DNA from: Streptomyces griseus
Lineage (GTDB): Bacteria; Actinomycetota; Actinomycetes; Streptomycetales; Streptomycetaceae
Assembly (NCBI RefSeq): GCF_900460065.1
Contig: NZ_UAVD01000052.1
Coordinates: 62,001 to 126,000, forward strand
Direction of reading: 5' to 3'
DNA: 64,000 nucleotides
Numbering within the stretch: the stretch's first letter is position 1; every line of letters begins with the position of its first letter. The position numbers and the translations under genes are program-made. A model generated the notes under the pieces. That model ran no database searches and had not been told where the DNA came from. It worked only from the letters and a program-made list of their open reading frames with translations. This document shows positions 26,325 to 35,452 of this stretch, piece by piece.

Positions 26325-28837
26325 CAGGAGCTCTCCTGACCGTGCTTGACCTTGACCTCGCCGAAGCCGGTGCCGACCTTGTAGGTGTCGGGCGCTGTGC
26401 CGTCAGGGGTGTGGAAGACCGCCTCGTCGACGTTGCGCAGGGCGATCAGGGTGTGCCCGGCCTGGACTGCCTTCCACGCGGTGACCCAGTGCCGGACGGA
26501 TGCTTCCGCGACGACACTCATGCGCCAGTCTGGCCGCCAGAAGGGGGACTTCACCGTGTCGCCCTTGGGCCACAGCAGACGCAGCGCGATGGACAGCCGG
26601 CGTTTGTACTGGTCGTAGGGTGCGCCGGCGTCGACGAGTTCGGTTCGGGCGCGCCGGGCTTCCTTGTAGAAGTGCTGGAAGAGGCTCTCGTTGGCACGCC
26701 CGGTCCAGGAGTCGTGGATACACAGGGGTTCGGTGATGTGCCCGGCTTTGATGAGGCGTTCGATGAGCTGGATGTGGGAGGTGACGGCCCATACCCGGCC
26801 ATGGGCGTCGGCCCGGTCGGCGAGTCGTCCCAGCGGGTGGGGCATCTGGGTGTGGGTCCAGGAGGGGACGTCGATGTAGAAGATTCCGGCCTGGTCGCGG
26901 GTGCGTTCGGCCAGAGCTCCGGTGTGGAGGAGTTTGTTGGGGGCGAGGGGAACAGCGGAGCAGGCCGACGGATAGGAGCCGTTGCGGTCGATGGTGCACA
27001 GGGCGCCGGGAGCGAAGCTGTCGGGAACGATGAGGGTGTCGCGCTTGCCTGCGCCGTTGCGGACGCGCTCGGCCTCCGGGTGGACCCAGCGTGGTTCACC
27101 GTCCATGAACTCGCGGAACAGCGTCCACGGCACGTTTTCACGCTGGTCGGCGCGGACTGCCGGGAGGGGGTGCATCTTGGAGCGGCTGATGCTTTCCCTC
27201 AGGATGCTCAGGCCGGGGAAGACCGTGTCCTTCGGCTCGTGCTCGTCGCCCGGCTGCAGCTCCATCACCTTTTCCTCCGGCTCAGGGTCCTCCCGCTGGG
27301 GGGCGACCGTCGTCGCCGCAGCGGTGCGGGGTGCTGATGAGGCGGTCTGTTCCGGTTCGCCGGAGCGCGGAAGGGGCGATGACGGCGCGGTGGCGTAGGC
27401 GTTCAGCGCGGTGCGCAGGTGCTGTTCCAGCGGGCCGTCGTTCAGCGCTGGGGGGTTGGCTGCCAGTTCGGCCACGGAGTCGCGCAGCGTTGACAGCAGT
27501 CCTTCGTCGCCTTGGTTCTTCGCGTCCCGGAATGCGGCCAGGATCTGGTGGGCGGGGGCGGGCAGGCCTTGGCGGGCGCCGGAGGTGAAGGGCAGAGCGG
27601 CGCGCAGGAGCTGGTCCTCGACATTGTGGGCCGGGGGGTGGTGGAGGTCGGTGAAGCGGGCGTGGGCCAGGTCCTCGTTGAGGCGGGCGGTGGCCAGTGG
27701 CCCGAAGTCCCGCTCAGCGACCGTGATTTCGGCGGTGCCGTCGTTCTTGTGGAGCGTGAGGTGGATGGTGACGTCCGGGTCCAGCCGTTGGATGAGGAGC
27801 GGATCGTCGGTGTCGATGACTGCGAGCACGGGAAGGCCGGACTGCCGGGCGAGGTGCGCCAGCGTACGAGCGGCCGCAGGGAGCTGGTCTCCCGACAGGG
27901 GAATGTGGGCGGCCGGTGCGCATTGGAGGCGGTCCACGACAATCAGTGCCAGGTCGTTGACGTAGGGGGCGGTCTGGGCGATCGCCTCCGCGGTCAGTGC
28001 GCTGCCGTCGTCGATGAGAAGCGGGGCCTGGGTGAGGCGGGCGTCGGCCTTTTGGACTGCGGTGTGTTCGTGCTCGGTGAGGGTATTGGTGGCAAGTCGG
28101 CGGTAGTCGGTGCCGGTCTCTGCTGCCACGATCCGGCGTGCGACGTCTGCTCGGGTCAGGCCGGAAGCCGCGTAGAGCACGCGTTGGTTGGCGACGAGTG
28201 CGGTGTGGCGCGCTGCGGCCAGGGCGAGGAGGCTTCCGCCCGCTCCCGGGGCGGCGGCAACGAGGACGAAGCAGCCGGGCTGAAGGCCGCCGACTGCGGC
28301 GTCCAGGACCGTGAGCCCGAACTGTGGGGCGGCGGGTGCTGCAGAGGTGCGGACTTCGCCCATGACGTCGCCCAAGGCGGCGAGTCTGCGCGGGGTGGCG
28401 TTCGTGGCTGACGAGGTCTCTTGAGCGATGCCCTCCACCTGCGTGGGAGCAGTCGGGCTCCCGGGGTGGTCGGTCGACGGTTCCGCCTCGGTTGCCGGGT
28501 TGGAAGGGCCCGGCGTTTGGGAGCGGGCGGGCAGGAGGACGGCCACCGGGACCGAGCGGCGCAGGAGGACTTGGGGGTTTCCTGCTGCAGCAGCTTTCAC
28601 TAGGTCGCCCAGGTCTCTCTGCGCGCTGGTCAGGGTGTGTGCAGCCAGACCCGATGCAGCGTCCCGCGCTGCGGGCAGATGCTCCAGTGGAGCGAGCACC
28701 GCCTCGTCGTGGCGTCGGCGGACGTAGGTGGCCTGGCCTTCCTCGGCAGCCTTCACTCGGGCGTGCAAGGAGGCGCGGGCCTGCTCCACCGTCAGGGCTT
28801 CGGGCGCGGCCGATCGCCTGGGATCTTCCTGGTTCAC
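26324..28837 (-). CDS. Tap-like telomere protein with Phd-like and RecA-like domains
   Basis: An 837-residue protein. Residues ~15-57 and ~66-103 are two Phd/YefM antitoxin-like units (LTVEQARASLHARVKAAEEG; SAQRDLGDLVKAAAAGNPQV). Residues ~170-390 are a DnaB/RecA-like domain with a Walker A lacking its lysine (APGAGGS) and LIVVDRL as Walker B. The C-terminal ~250 residues follow the Tap C-terminus as I remember it: CTIDRNGSYPSACS (polymerase-B motif A-like), GIFYIDVPSW, SPFWRPDWRMSVVAE, and a final YKVGTGFGEVKVKHG. Tap recruits the terminal protein to linear ends and has been reported to have primase activity. GTG 28837 has GAGGAG five bases upstream. The N-terminal fusion differs from standard Tap. 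Confidence 0.6.
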   Translation of the reverse strand: MNQEDPRRSAAPEALTVEQARASLHARVKAAEEGQATYVRRRHDEAVLAPLEHLPAARDAASGLAAHTLTSAQRDLGDLVKAAAAGNPQVLLRRSVPVAVLLPARSQTPGPSNPATEAEPSTDHPGSPTAPTQVEGIAQETSSATNATPRRLAALGDVMGEVRTSAAPAAPQFGLTVLDAAVGGLQPGCFVLVAAAPGAGGSLLALAAARHTALVANQRVLYAASGLTRADVARRIVAAETGTDYRRLATNTLTEHEHTAVQKADARLTQAPLLIDDGSALTAEAIAQTAPYVNDLALIVVDRLQCAPAAHIPLSGDQLPAAARTLAHLARQSGLPVLAVIDTDDPLLIQRLDPDVTIHLTLHKNDGTAEITVAERDFGPLATARLNEDLAHARFTDLHHPPAHNVEDQLLRAALPFTSGARQGLPAPAHQILAAFRDAKNQGDEGLLSTLRDSVAELAANPPALNDGPLEQHLRTALNAYATAPSSPLPRSGEPEQTASSAPRTAAATTVAPQREDPEPEEKVMELQPGDEHEPKDTVFPGLSILRESISRSKMHPLPAVRADQRENVPWTLFREFMDGEPRWVHPEAERVRNGAGKRDTLIVPDSFAPGALCTIDRNGSYPSACSAVPLAPNKLLHTGALAERTRDQAGIFYIDVPSWTHTQMPHPLGRLADRADAHGRVWAVTSHIQLIERLIKAGHITEPLCIHDSWTGRANESLFQHFYKEARRARTELVDAGAPYDQYKRRLSIALRLLWPKGDTVKSPFWRPDWRMSVVAEASVRHWVTAWKAVQAGHTLIALRNVDEAVFHTPDGTAPDTYKVGTGFGEVKVKHGQESS

Positions 28838-29479
28838 CGTGGCTCCTCGACACCGTACTAGCTCAGGATTTCAAGCAACGTACCACTTCCAGACGCAATT
28901 GCCTCCTATCAATAAGTTTCATCCCTTCTTTCATAAGCTTTAGCGTGTCTTCTGATTGCTTCGAGCACCTCCCAGTCTGGTTGCAGCGTCGACATGTGAT
29001 CGCCGCGGATACAGCCCCCCGGGCCCAACCTGGGGGCGGCCTTCTCCGGCGGTGCAGTCAGCTCGTAGATGCAGCCGCTGCTCGACGTTCCTGCCCTGCG
29101 CCGGGCAGCCGCGGAAATGGAGTGGAAGCGCCTGCCGAACCTCCCCTGCGCCATCCTCCGAGCTTGCTCCGGAAGACGTTTCACCCGAGGCGCTCACCCT
29201 CAACTCCCCTTTGCAGTACCAGAGATAGCCGCCCGGAGCGGGCGGGCGACCACTACGCCGCCGCACGAGCGTCAACCTGCTGCCACTTGCGGAGGCACCC
29301 GAACGGGTAGACGCGTCTGCGTGCATGGAAGGCAGGCGCCGCACGGCTCCGTCAGGTGCCGCTGGCTTCAGCGGCTGCGCGTTGCCTCCTGCGGCGCTGC
29401 GAGCAGGCAAGGGCAGACGTCTGCCAGCGCCTAGAGTCTGCTTCATTCCGCGCGAACGACCAGTGAGGGGAGGGACCTG
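28838..29479. other. Divergent intergenic region
   Basis: 642 bases between two divergent genes. The part near 28855-28970 is clearly lower in GC than its surroundings and is where promoters, or a replication-linked site for the Tap-like protein, could lie. The last 20 bases hold the GGGAGGG site of the next gene. I see no convincing coding segment or iteron array. Confidence 0.4.
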
Positions 29480-29980
29480 ATGAACACTGCGAGGCTCGAA
29501 GGCTGGGCAAACGAGCTGAAGGTGTTAGTCGCCGAGGATGCAGCGCAGGAGTGCGAGGCGGCGCAGCGCCTGGACGCGGCCGCACGCCTGATGGAGGCTG
29601 CTCAGGAGGACGCGGACATCGCCGCTGACAAAGCGAGAAGTTCACGCAATGCCCTCGCGATGGTCACTGAGCAGATTCGAAGGTCTCTCCCCGACTCCGG
29701 GGAAGCCGATGCTGACCCGGGTGCTGCCGAGCGCCAGCAGGAGAATCCGGCGCCTCATGCCCCGAGCAGCGTCGCCGGCGTGATTCTCTCCTTCCTCCGC
29801 AACCAGAGCGAGGCGACCTACGGTGAGATCACGAACCAGGTGCGGCGGATGCGTCCGGACGTCGTCGCGGAGAACTGTGCTCGGGACCTGGGCCGGTTGG
29901 TTAACCGGGGGCTTCTGGTACGCCCTCGGCTCGGCGTGTACCGACTCGCTGGCACCCAGGACGAACCAATGAACTCCTAA
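29480..29980 (+). CDS. Coiled-coil/winged-helix DNA-binding protein
   Basis: A 166-residue protein. The N-terminal half is an Ala/Glu-rich coiled coil (AEDAAQECEAAQRLDAAARL). A short Pro/Ala linker leads to a winged helix (SVAGVILSFLRNQSEATYGE, ITNQVRRMRPDVVAENCARD, LGRLVNRGLLVRPRLGVYRL). GGGAGGGA precedes ATG 29480. It mirrors the layout of gene 24862-25437 on the far side of the Tap/Tpg-like pair. It may be a regulator of that locus or of the Tn7-like module 1.3 kb downstream; neither is proven. Confidence 0.65.
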   Translation: MNTARLEGWANELKVLVAEDAAQECEAAQRLDAAARLMEAAQEDADIAADKARSSRNALAMVTEQIRRSLPDSGEADADPGAAERQQENPAPHAPSSVAGVILSFLRNQSEATYGEITNQVRRMRPDVVAENCARDLGRLVNRGLLVRPRLGVYRLAGTQDEPMNS

Positions 29981-30208
29981 ACAAAAACGGTCTGACCATG
30001 CACAAACACCACCAGGGTGCGCCTGGCGGTGAGTGTGCTTGCGCATGGTTAGGCCTCACGCGCGCAGCCACTATATCCAGACGTTCCGATGTGGTGCGCC
30101 CTGCGTCATTCCCACGTGTAAGAAATGAGGCCTCACGACTATGTACGGCGCCCCTTCGTCTCCCGCCCTTCAGGCGTCCTCCTTCGCCACGGGCCAGGGA
30201 GGCATGCG

Positions 30209-30886
30209 ATGAGTTCCGCCTCTGGGCCGAACAGTTGCCCGACCCCCTCTGACAGGACCACGCCCGGCAGACAATGGGAGATCTTCCTGGTCGCCGCCAA
30301 CCTCAGCGGACCCGACCTGGAGGTCATCTCCGTGTCGCAGCTCGCCGCGGAGGTGCAACTGCGCAATGACACGGTCGGCGCGGTGGCGGGCTTCCTGCAG
30401 GCAGTCGGTCTTCTGCGAGGGGCCCGCGGGAACTACGCCCTGACATCTGCTGGCTGGGCGATTGCTGAGATGCACAAGCAGGATGAGACCCAGGCGCGTC
30501 TGCTGCTCCAGGCGCAGTTCCTGGAGCACTGGCCGGCGGCCAGCACTCTCGAATGTCTGCACGATGCGCCGGTGGATCAGAAGACACTCGGGCGTCGTCT
30601 GCACAAGGACCTCCCGGGCAAGTCCAGGCGAGGGCTCTATCTGATCGAGTGGCTGGTACGGGCACTGATCGTCCAACGGGATTCCGCCATGCGGATCTCC
30701 CCGTCCGCGGCGCTGCTCGCATCGGGCCGCAGGTCCGCCACAGCGTCTGGCCCGGAACCGCAGCGAATGGCGGAGCAGGGGACGTTGATGGGCATGACCC
30801 GCGATGAGCTGAGGTCGCTTCCGCCTCGGAAGTACATCGCCGTGCTCGACCAGCTGGCGGCGCTCGTAGCGCTCGACCCTGCCTGA
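30209..30886 (+). CDS. Winged-helix protein of unknown role
   Basis: A 225-residue protein. The first ~90 residues form a winged helix (ISVSQLAAEVQLRNDTVGAV, AGFLQAVGLLRGARGNYALT). The remainder is helical with VDQKTLGRRLHKDLPGKSRR, and ends MGMTRDELRSLPPRKYIAVL. GGGAGG lies before ATG 30209. It is the last gene before the Tn7-like operon and reads in the same direction. It could be an element-encoded regulator, but the gap to tnsA is about 380 bases. Confidence 0.6.
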   Translation: MSSASGPNSCPTPSDRTTPGRQWEIFLVAANLSGPDLEVISVSQLAAEVQLRNDTVGAVAGFLQAVGLLRGARGNYALTSAGWAIAEMHKQDETQARLLLQAQFLEHWPAASTLECLHDAPVDQKTLGRRLHKDLPGKSRRGLYLIEWLVRALIVQRDSAMRISPSAALLASGRRSATASGPEPQRMAEQGTLMGMTRDELRSLPPRKYIAVLDQLAALVALDPA

Positions 30887-31265
30887 CGAGAACTCCGCGT
30901 GAGCGCTGTGCGCTACCGGGATTCGGTCGCGGAGTCGTCGTAGTGTCCCCTGCTCTCAGGGCAGGAAACCAAAGTTCGAGTTCTGTGGCCGCTCCCTCTT
31001 GACGCTTACACACCTGCAGGTCCGTCGGCAGGTGTTCTTCCAGGCTGTGCGCGTTCTGGCGCCGGCTTCCTCTCCCATGCCCTGTTCAGTGCTCCCGCGA
31101 TCCGTTGTGTCCGCCTGCATGCAGGCTCTGGTGGGCCTATGGGCTCTGCCCGGCTTGATGTGGTCCGGGCGCGCGGCGTGACTTCGGCCTGCCGTCATAC
31201 GTCGCCGCGACCGTCTGTGCAGGGCCTGCCCCCGCTGCTGAGGACAGTCGAGCGACACCCGCTGG
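30887..31265. other. Upstream region of the Tn7-like operon
   Basis: 379 bases. A weak hairpin (CCTGC...GCAGG) at about 30945-30962 may end the preceding gene. The rest should hold the promoter and perhaps the left transposon end with TnsB sites. A palindrome CCTGCATGCAGG is at about 31112-31123. I could not identify matching terminal repeats by eye. Confidence 0.35.
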
Positions 31266-32117
31266 ATGCCCCTAATGCCTCTCTTCCGAGGAAGGTTCTT
31301 CGATCCCGTGATCCCCTTTTCCAAGAAGCAGGAAATGCTGCCGTCTGCCGCAGGTTCCTTGCCTCGCTGCAGATTCCGTCGGGTAGATCCCGCGGTGGTG
31401 GAGGCCCGGTTTGTGGATGGCGCCGGTCAGGAGCATCAGGTTCCGTGGCTTCATGCGGCTGCGGAGAGTCCGCTGGAGGAGTGCGTTCCTGTGCAGCGGT
31501 TCCCGGTGCTGAAGGGGCGTCGGGTTGCGCCGGGTTGGTGGTGGGCGGCGACGTCCGGGCGTCATGTCCACTACGGGTTCGGGGCGATGCGGACCCAGGT
31601 GATGCTGCTGGACAGGGATCCGCAGGTGACCGCTCTGGCCTGCCGACCGGTGGAACTGATGTGGCGGGGCCGGGGTGGGAAGGTCGTGTCGCATGCGCCG
31701 CATCTGATGGCAAGGCTTGCCGATGGCAGTGGTGTGCTCATCGACTGTGCGGGTGCGCGTGGTGCTGGCCGGCGTCTAATCCAGCGGGCCGTCCATGTCG
31801 AGGCCGCAGCCGAGGCGGCTGGATGGCACTACCGGGTGGTGGGTGCTCCGACGCCGGCTGTCGAGGCCAACGTCCGCTGGCTTGCCGGGTACCGGCATCC
31901 GCGGTGTGCCTCGAGCGGATTGTCCTCCGTCTCGGAGTGCTTCCGCATGCCGAGGCCTCTGGTGGAAGGTGTGCGTCTGCTGGGTGACCCGATCGCGGTG
32001 TGGCCTGCTGTCTTCCATGCTCTGTGGAGAGGCGTACTGAGTACGCCTCTCCACAGGCCCCTGCACGAACGGGCCCTGACGGTTTCGGCATATCCCGGTG
32101 CGGGGGCCCATCTGTGA
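31266..32117 (+). CDS. TnsA-like endonuclease subunit
   Basis: About 283 residues. The TnsA-type core has ESPLEECVPVQRFPVLKGRR (the usual ESxLE region), HYGFGAMRTQVMLLDRDPQV, and then HAPHLMARLADGSGVLIDC where active TnsA has a PD...(V/I)DxK motif. In standard TnsA this restriction-type fold cuts the 5' ends of the transposon. Here PD reads PH and the expected lysine after IDC is not present, so activity may be altered. The start is uncertain (ATG 31266, 31275 or 31335). The 3' end overlaps the TnsB start by GTGA, and a 35-base perfect hairpin lies inside the last part of the frame. Confidence 0.65.
   Translation: MPLMPLFRGRFFDPVIPFSKKQEMLPSAAGSLPRCRFRRVDPAVVEARFVDGAGQEHQVPWLHAAAESPLEECVPVQRFPVLKGRRVAPGWWWAATSGRHVHYGFGAMRTQVMLLDRDPQVTALACRPVELMWRGRGGKVVSHAPHLMARLADGSGVLIDCAGARGAGRRLIQRAVHVEAAAEAAGWHYRVVGAPTPAVEANVRWLAGYRHPRCASSGLSSVSECFRMPRPLVEGVRLLGDPIAVWPAVFHALWRGVLSTPLHRPLHERALTVSAYPGAGAHL
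32022..32056. repeat. Perfect 16-bp hairpin at the tnsA/tnsB junction
   Basis: CTGTGGAGAGGCGTAC and GTACGCCTCTCCACAG are perfect inverted arms around the 3-base loop TGA. It lies in the end of the TnsA-like frame, 58 bases before the TnsB GTG. Such a stem could hold back translation or transcription of tnsB, or be a protein-binding site. Confidence 0.8.
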
Positions 32118-34246
32118 CCCGGCCGGTGGTGGCGGTCGGAGGGGAAGTGCGGTTTGACGGTCGCCGGTGGGCTGTGAGCGGGCTCGAGGCCGGGCGCGTC
32201 TGGCTGACTGAGCAGGGCGGCGCGAGTGTGATGGCGGTGTTCGGGCTGTCTGCGCTGTTGAACAGTCCGGGGTTCGAGGTGGTCGGGGGTCCGCCGCCCC
32301 TGAAAGCACCGCAGTACGGCCTGCTGGCGACTTTGCCGGAGGAGGTCCGGGAGCGTGCGTTCTCCATGGAACGGCATGTCCGCGAGGTTGAGACCGGGCG
32401 GCCGGTGCCGGGCGGTCGAGGGCCGGTGCGCCCGATGTATGACCCGCACAGTACGACGTTGGAGCAGCGGGAGACCGCGAAGGCGGCTGAGTTGACCGCC
32501 TCGGGCTGGAAGGTCAGCCGGGCCACGGTGCGCAGGTGGCGTGGGCGGTACGGCAAGGGCGGCGTGTGGGGGCTGGTGCGGCAGCGGCGTGGCTCGACGC
32601 TTTCATCTCGGACTGACCAGCGGGTGCTGGAGGTGATGGAAGGGCTGCTGCGGCAGGAGGCGCTTCGCTCCCGTTCGCGTGGCTGGATGAAGCGGATGCA
32701 CCGGCAGACGCAGTGGAGGCTGGACGAGGCACACGGTGCGGGTGTGGTGGAGGCGCCGGCACAGTCCACGTTCAACAAGCTCCTGCGCAGGCTGGAGAAG
32801 GAGCTGGGGCTGGACGGGACGGTGGCGCAGAGGCGTTCGCGGGCGTCGCGGCCCGCTCCGCCGTTCGCTCGGACGGTGGCGCTGCGCCCGGGTGAGCTGG
32901 TGATGATGGACAGCTCGCCGCTGGATGTGCTGGTGGTGCTGGATGACGGGGTGGTGGGCCGTCCGGAGTTGACCACGGCCCTGGATGTGGCGATCGGAGG
33001 GTTGTGGGGAATTCTGCGACCGCCGGGAAGCAAACTGACAGACATTGCGGTGCTGTTGGCACAGATGATGACGCCGAAGGTGATGCAGCCGGGCTGGGAT
33101 GAGGCTTTGCGGATGTCCGCGTCGGTCATCCCGCATGAACGGTTGGTCAGCCTGGACGACCGGCTCGAGGAAGCGGCGGCCCGTCCGGTGATCGTGCCCG
33201 AGACGATCGTGGTCGATCAGGGCAAGGTATTTGTCTCCCCTGCCACGCGGGCCGCGTGCGAGAGCCTGGGCATCTCGCTGCAGCCCGTCCCGCCTGCTAA
33301 CGGGCCGGCTAAGGGGCATGTGGAGCGGACGTTCGGCTCGCTGAACTCGTTGTACTGGCAGTGGGTTCCCGGCTATATCGGGTCGAACCTCTCCGAACGC
33401 GGATCCAAAGTGGGTGAGGAACCGCTGCTGCACATGCGGGAGTTGCAGGAGCTTCTGGACGAGCAGTTGGTGCTGTGGCATCACCGGCCGCACGAGGGTC
33501 TGCGTCATCCGCTGATGCCGAAGAAGGCTCTGACTCCGTGTGAGATGTGGGCGGCACTGTTGCCGGTGGTGGGGTATGTGCCGGTGCCGTTGAAAGCGGA
33601 CGACTATGTGGAGCTGCTGCCGGTGCGCTGGCAGGCGATCACGGACAACGGGATCAGGTTCGACTACCGCACGTACGATCACGCGTGTCTTAACGGATTC
33701 CGTGGCGAGAGCTCCGGTGTGGCGGGGCAGCAGGGCCGGTGGGAGGTTCATTACAACCCCTACGACGTGACGCGGATCTGGGTGCGCCTTCCTAAAGGGT
33801 TCAGGGAGGTGCCGTGGATCCATGCCACCCAGGTGAGCCAGCCGTTCACTCATCACGTCTGGGAGCACCTGTGCAAGGTCGTCGAGCGCACCGGGGCGCG
33901 TGACGAGCACGAGGCCCAGCTTGCCTTGGCGCTGGATGACTTCCTCAAGCGGGCGTCGGGCCATGGACATCTGACGCGCCGCGAGCAGCGAGTGGTGGCC
34001 AAGTCCCGGGCGGCCCAGACGCTGGCTGTGCCGGCAGCGGAACTTGACGTGCTGAGCGCCCCGACGCTGTCGTTCGGGCTGGCCGGCGTGTACGACGCGC
34101 CGGATATCGACGACGAGACCGTTCCGGACGAGGACGACGACGTCCTGGCTGACCTGGATGGGCCCGCTCAGGCAGGCGTCTCGGTGGTACCGGGGATCTT
34201 GGTCCGCACGGACTCGAGCGCACAGGAGGACCAGTGGCTGCTGTAG
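32114..34246 (+). CDS. tnsB: TnsB/Mu-type DDE transposase
   Basis: A 710-residue transposase. An N-terminal beta domain (VGGEVRFDGRRWAVSGLEAG) is followed by HTH DNA-binding segments (LTASGWKVSRATVRRWRGRY) and the rve catalytic core. The likely DDE residues are in LVMMDSSPLD, TIVVDQGK and AKGHVERTFGSLN. A mu-transposase C-terminal barrel follows (NPYDVTRIWVRLP). It joins 3' ends of the element to the target. GTG 32114 overlaps the stop of the TnsA-like gene, and its own end overlaps the TnsC start by 13 bases, so the operon is tightly coupled. A long acidic tail (PDEDDDVLADLD) precedes the stop. Confidence 0.85.
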   Translation: MTRPVVAVGGEVRFDGRRWAVSGLEAGRVWLTEQGGASVMAVFGLSALLNSPGFEVVGGPPPLKAPQYGLLATLPEEVRERAFSMERHVREVETGRPVPGGRGPVRPMYDPHSTTLEQRETAKAAELTASGWKVSRATVRRWRGRYGKGGVWGLVRQRRGSTLSSRTDQRVLEVMEGLLRQEALRSRSRGWMKRMHRQTQWRLDEAHGAGVVEAPAQSTFNKLLRRLEKELGLDGTVAQRRSRASRPAPPFARTVALRPGELVMMDSSPLDVLVVLDDGVVGRPELTTALDVAIGGLWGILRPPGSKLTDIAVLLAQMMTPKVMQPGWDEALRMSASVIPHERLVSLDDRLEEAAARPVIVPETIVVDQGKVFVSPATRAACESLGISLQPVPPANGPAKGHVERTFGSLNSLYWQWVPGYIGSNLSERGSKVGEEPLLHMRELQELLDEQLVLWHHRPHEGLRHPLMPKKALTPCEMWAALLPVVGYVPVPLKADDYVELLPVRWQAITDNGIRFDYRTYDHACLNGFRGESSGVAGQQGRWEVHYNPYDVTRIWVRLPKGFREVPWIHATQVSQPFTHHVWEHLCKVVERTGARDEHEAQLALALDDFLKRASGHGHLTRREQRVVAKSRAAQTLAVPAAELDVLSAPTLSFGLAGVYDAPDIDDETVPDEDDDVLADLDGPAQAGVSVVPGILVRTDSSAQEDQWLL

Positions 34247-35271
34247 CGGCGGGCGTTGCGGACGACGGAAGCTCCGGAGACCGGGGGCCGGTTTGCAGTC
34301 CGATTGTCACCTACACCCTGTGGAGGTCCTACCTTGCGCAGCAGCGTCTGAGTGCGCCGCCGGTGGGTGATCCGGTGTGGACGAAACGCTCCCAGCTCGA
34401 CTATCACTCCGAGTTCGTGACACTGAGAACCGCCTCCATGGAACAGTGCCTGCGGCAGCTGAGGCTGCTCCTGGCCCTCAATCACTGCCAGGAGGGCACT
34501 GCGCGACGTGGGCTGATTGTTTCCGGGCCCCCCGGGGCCGGAAAGTCCACCACGCTGATGGAAATGGCCAGGAGTTTCGAGCTCAGCTACCGCCGCCGGC
34601 ACCCGGACCGCGCCGATACGCTGCCGGTCGCCTTCGTGGGCATCCCTCCGTCCTACTCGCCTAAGGCCCTGGTGAGGGCGCTGGCACGGTTCCTGTGTCT
34701 CCCAGTGCACGACAGGATGACCGAGAACACGATCACCGACGCGGTGTGCGCCGTTCTGTGCGAGCGAGGCACACGGATCGTTTTCATTGATGATGTGCAC
34801 CTCCTCAACACCAGGACGCGACCGGGGGCGGACACGTCCGACCAATTGAAGTCACTGGCTGAGCGGATCCCCGCGACGTTCGTTCTGGCCGGTGTGGACG
34901 TAGAGACGTCACCCTTGCTGACGGGTCCCCGCGGTGCGCAACTCGCGGCCAGGTTCAAGCTCCTGCGCACTCTTCCGCTGCTCAATGGCACCAAGCAGCA
35001 GAAACTGGAATGGCGATACCTCCTGAACGAGATGGAGGCGGCGCTGCGGCTCAGCCACCACCGGACCGGGACGCTGGAACGCCACGCCGACTACATCCAT
35101 CTGCGTACAGGAGGCGTGATGGCCAGCCTGTCGCAGCTCGTACGCGAGGCCGCGATCTGCGCCGTTCTGGACGGCAGCCAGGCGATCACAAAGAAATCCC
35201 TCTCCGGGATCGTCCTCGATGTGCAGGCAACAAAGGGGTCGCGCCCTTCCCGCGGGAGCGGCGCGAGCTGA
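34234..35271 (+). CDS. tnsC: TnsC/TniB-type AAA+ ATPase
   Basis: A 345-residue AAA+ protein with Walker A GPPGAGKST (about residue 100) and Walker B RIVFIDDVHLL (about residue 180). Further motifs are FVLAGVDVETSPLL and a C-terminal helical lid. In Tn7-like and Tn5053-like elements this ATPase links the target selector (TniQ) to the transposase and gives target immunity. GTG 34234 has AGGAGGA close upstream and overlaps tnsB. The N-terminal segment YTLWRSYLAQQRLSAPP is as in other actinobacterial TnsC/TniB proteins. Confidence 0.85.
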   Translation: MAAVAAGVADDGSSGDRGPVCSPIVTYTLWRSYLAQQRLSAPPVGDPVWTKRSQLDYHSEFVTLRTASMEQCLRQLRLLLALNHCQEGTARRGLIVSGPPGAGKSTTLMEMARSFELSYRRRHPDRADTLPVAFVGIPPSYSPKALVRALARFLCLPVHDRMTENTITDAVCAVLCERGTRIVFIDDVHLLNTRTRPGADTSDQLKSLAERIPATFVLAGVDVETSPLLTGPRGAQLAARFKLLRTLPLLNGTKQQKLEWRYLLNEMEAALRLSHHRTGTLERHADYIHLRTGGVMASLSQLVREAAICAVLDGSQAITKKSLSGIVLDVQATKGSRPSRGSGAS

Positions 35272-35452
35272 GCAGCACCTGCAACTGCGGCTTGGCCGAG
35301 GGCCTGGCCTGTGCAGGCTTTCTCCAATGCCCGGTGGAGCCGCCCGAGCAGGGTGCACCACCCCTCTGGCTTCGGACTCTGCTTCGTCTCCCTGGCCCGA
35401 GCCGTCCCCCGCCCGTCGTCGTGGTCCGACGTTTCCCTTAAGGAACCTGCCT

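Noticed and set aside
28838..29479. Possible replication origin or telomere-like sequence next to the Tap-like gene
   Set aside because: Lower GC is present, but no iterons, DnaA-box cluster or nested palindromes could be identified.
30887..31265. Left end of the Tn7-like element
   Set aside because: Short TGT-type starts and small palindromes exist, but no repeated TnsB sites or matching right end could be found by eye.
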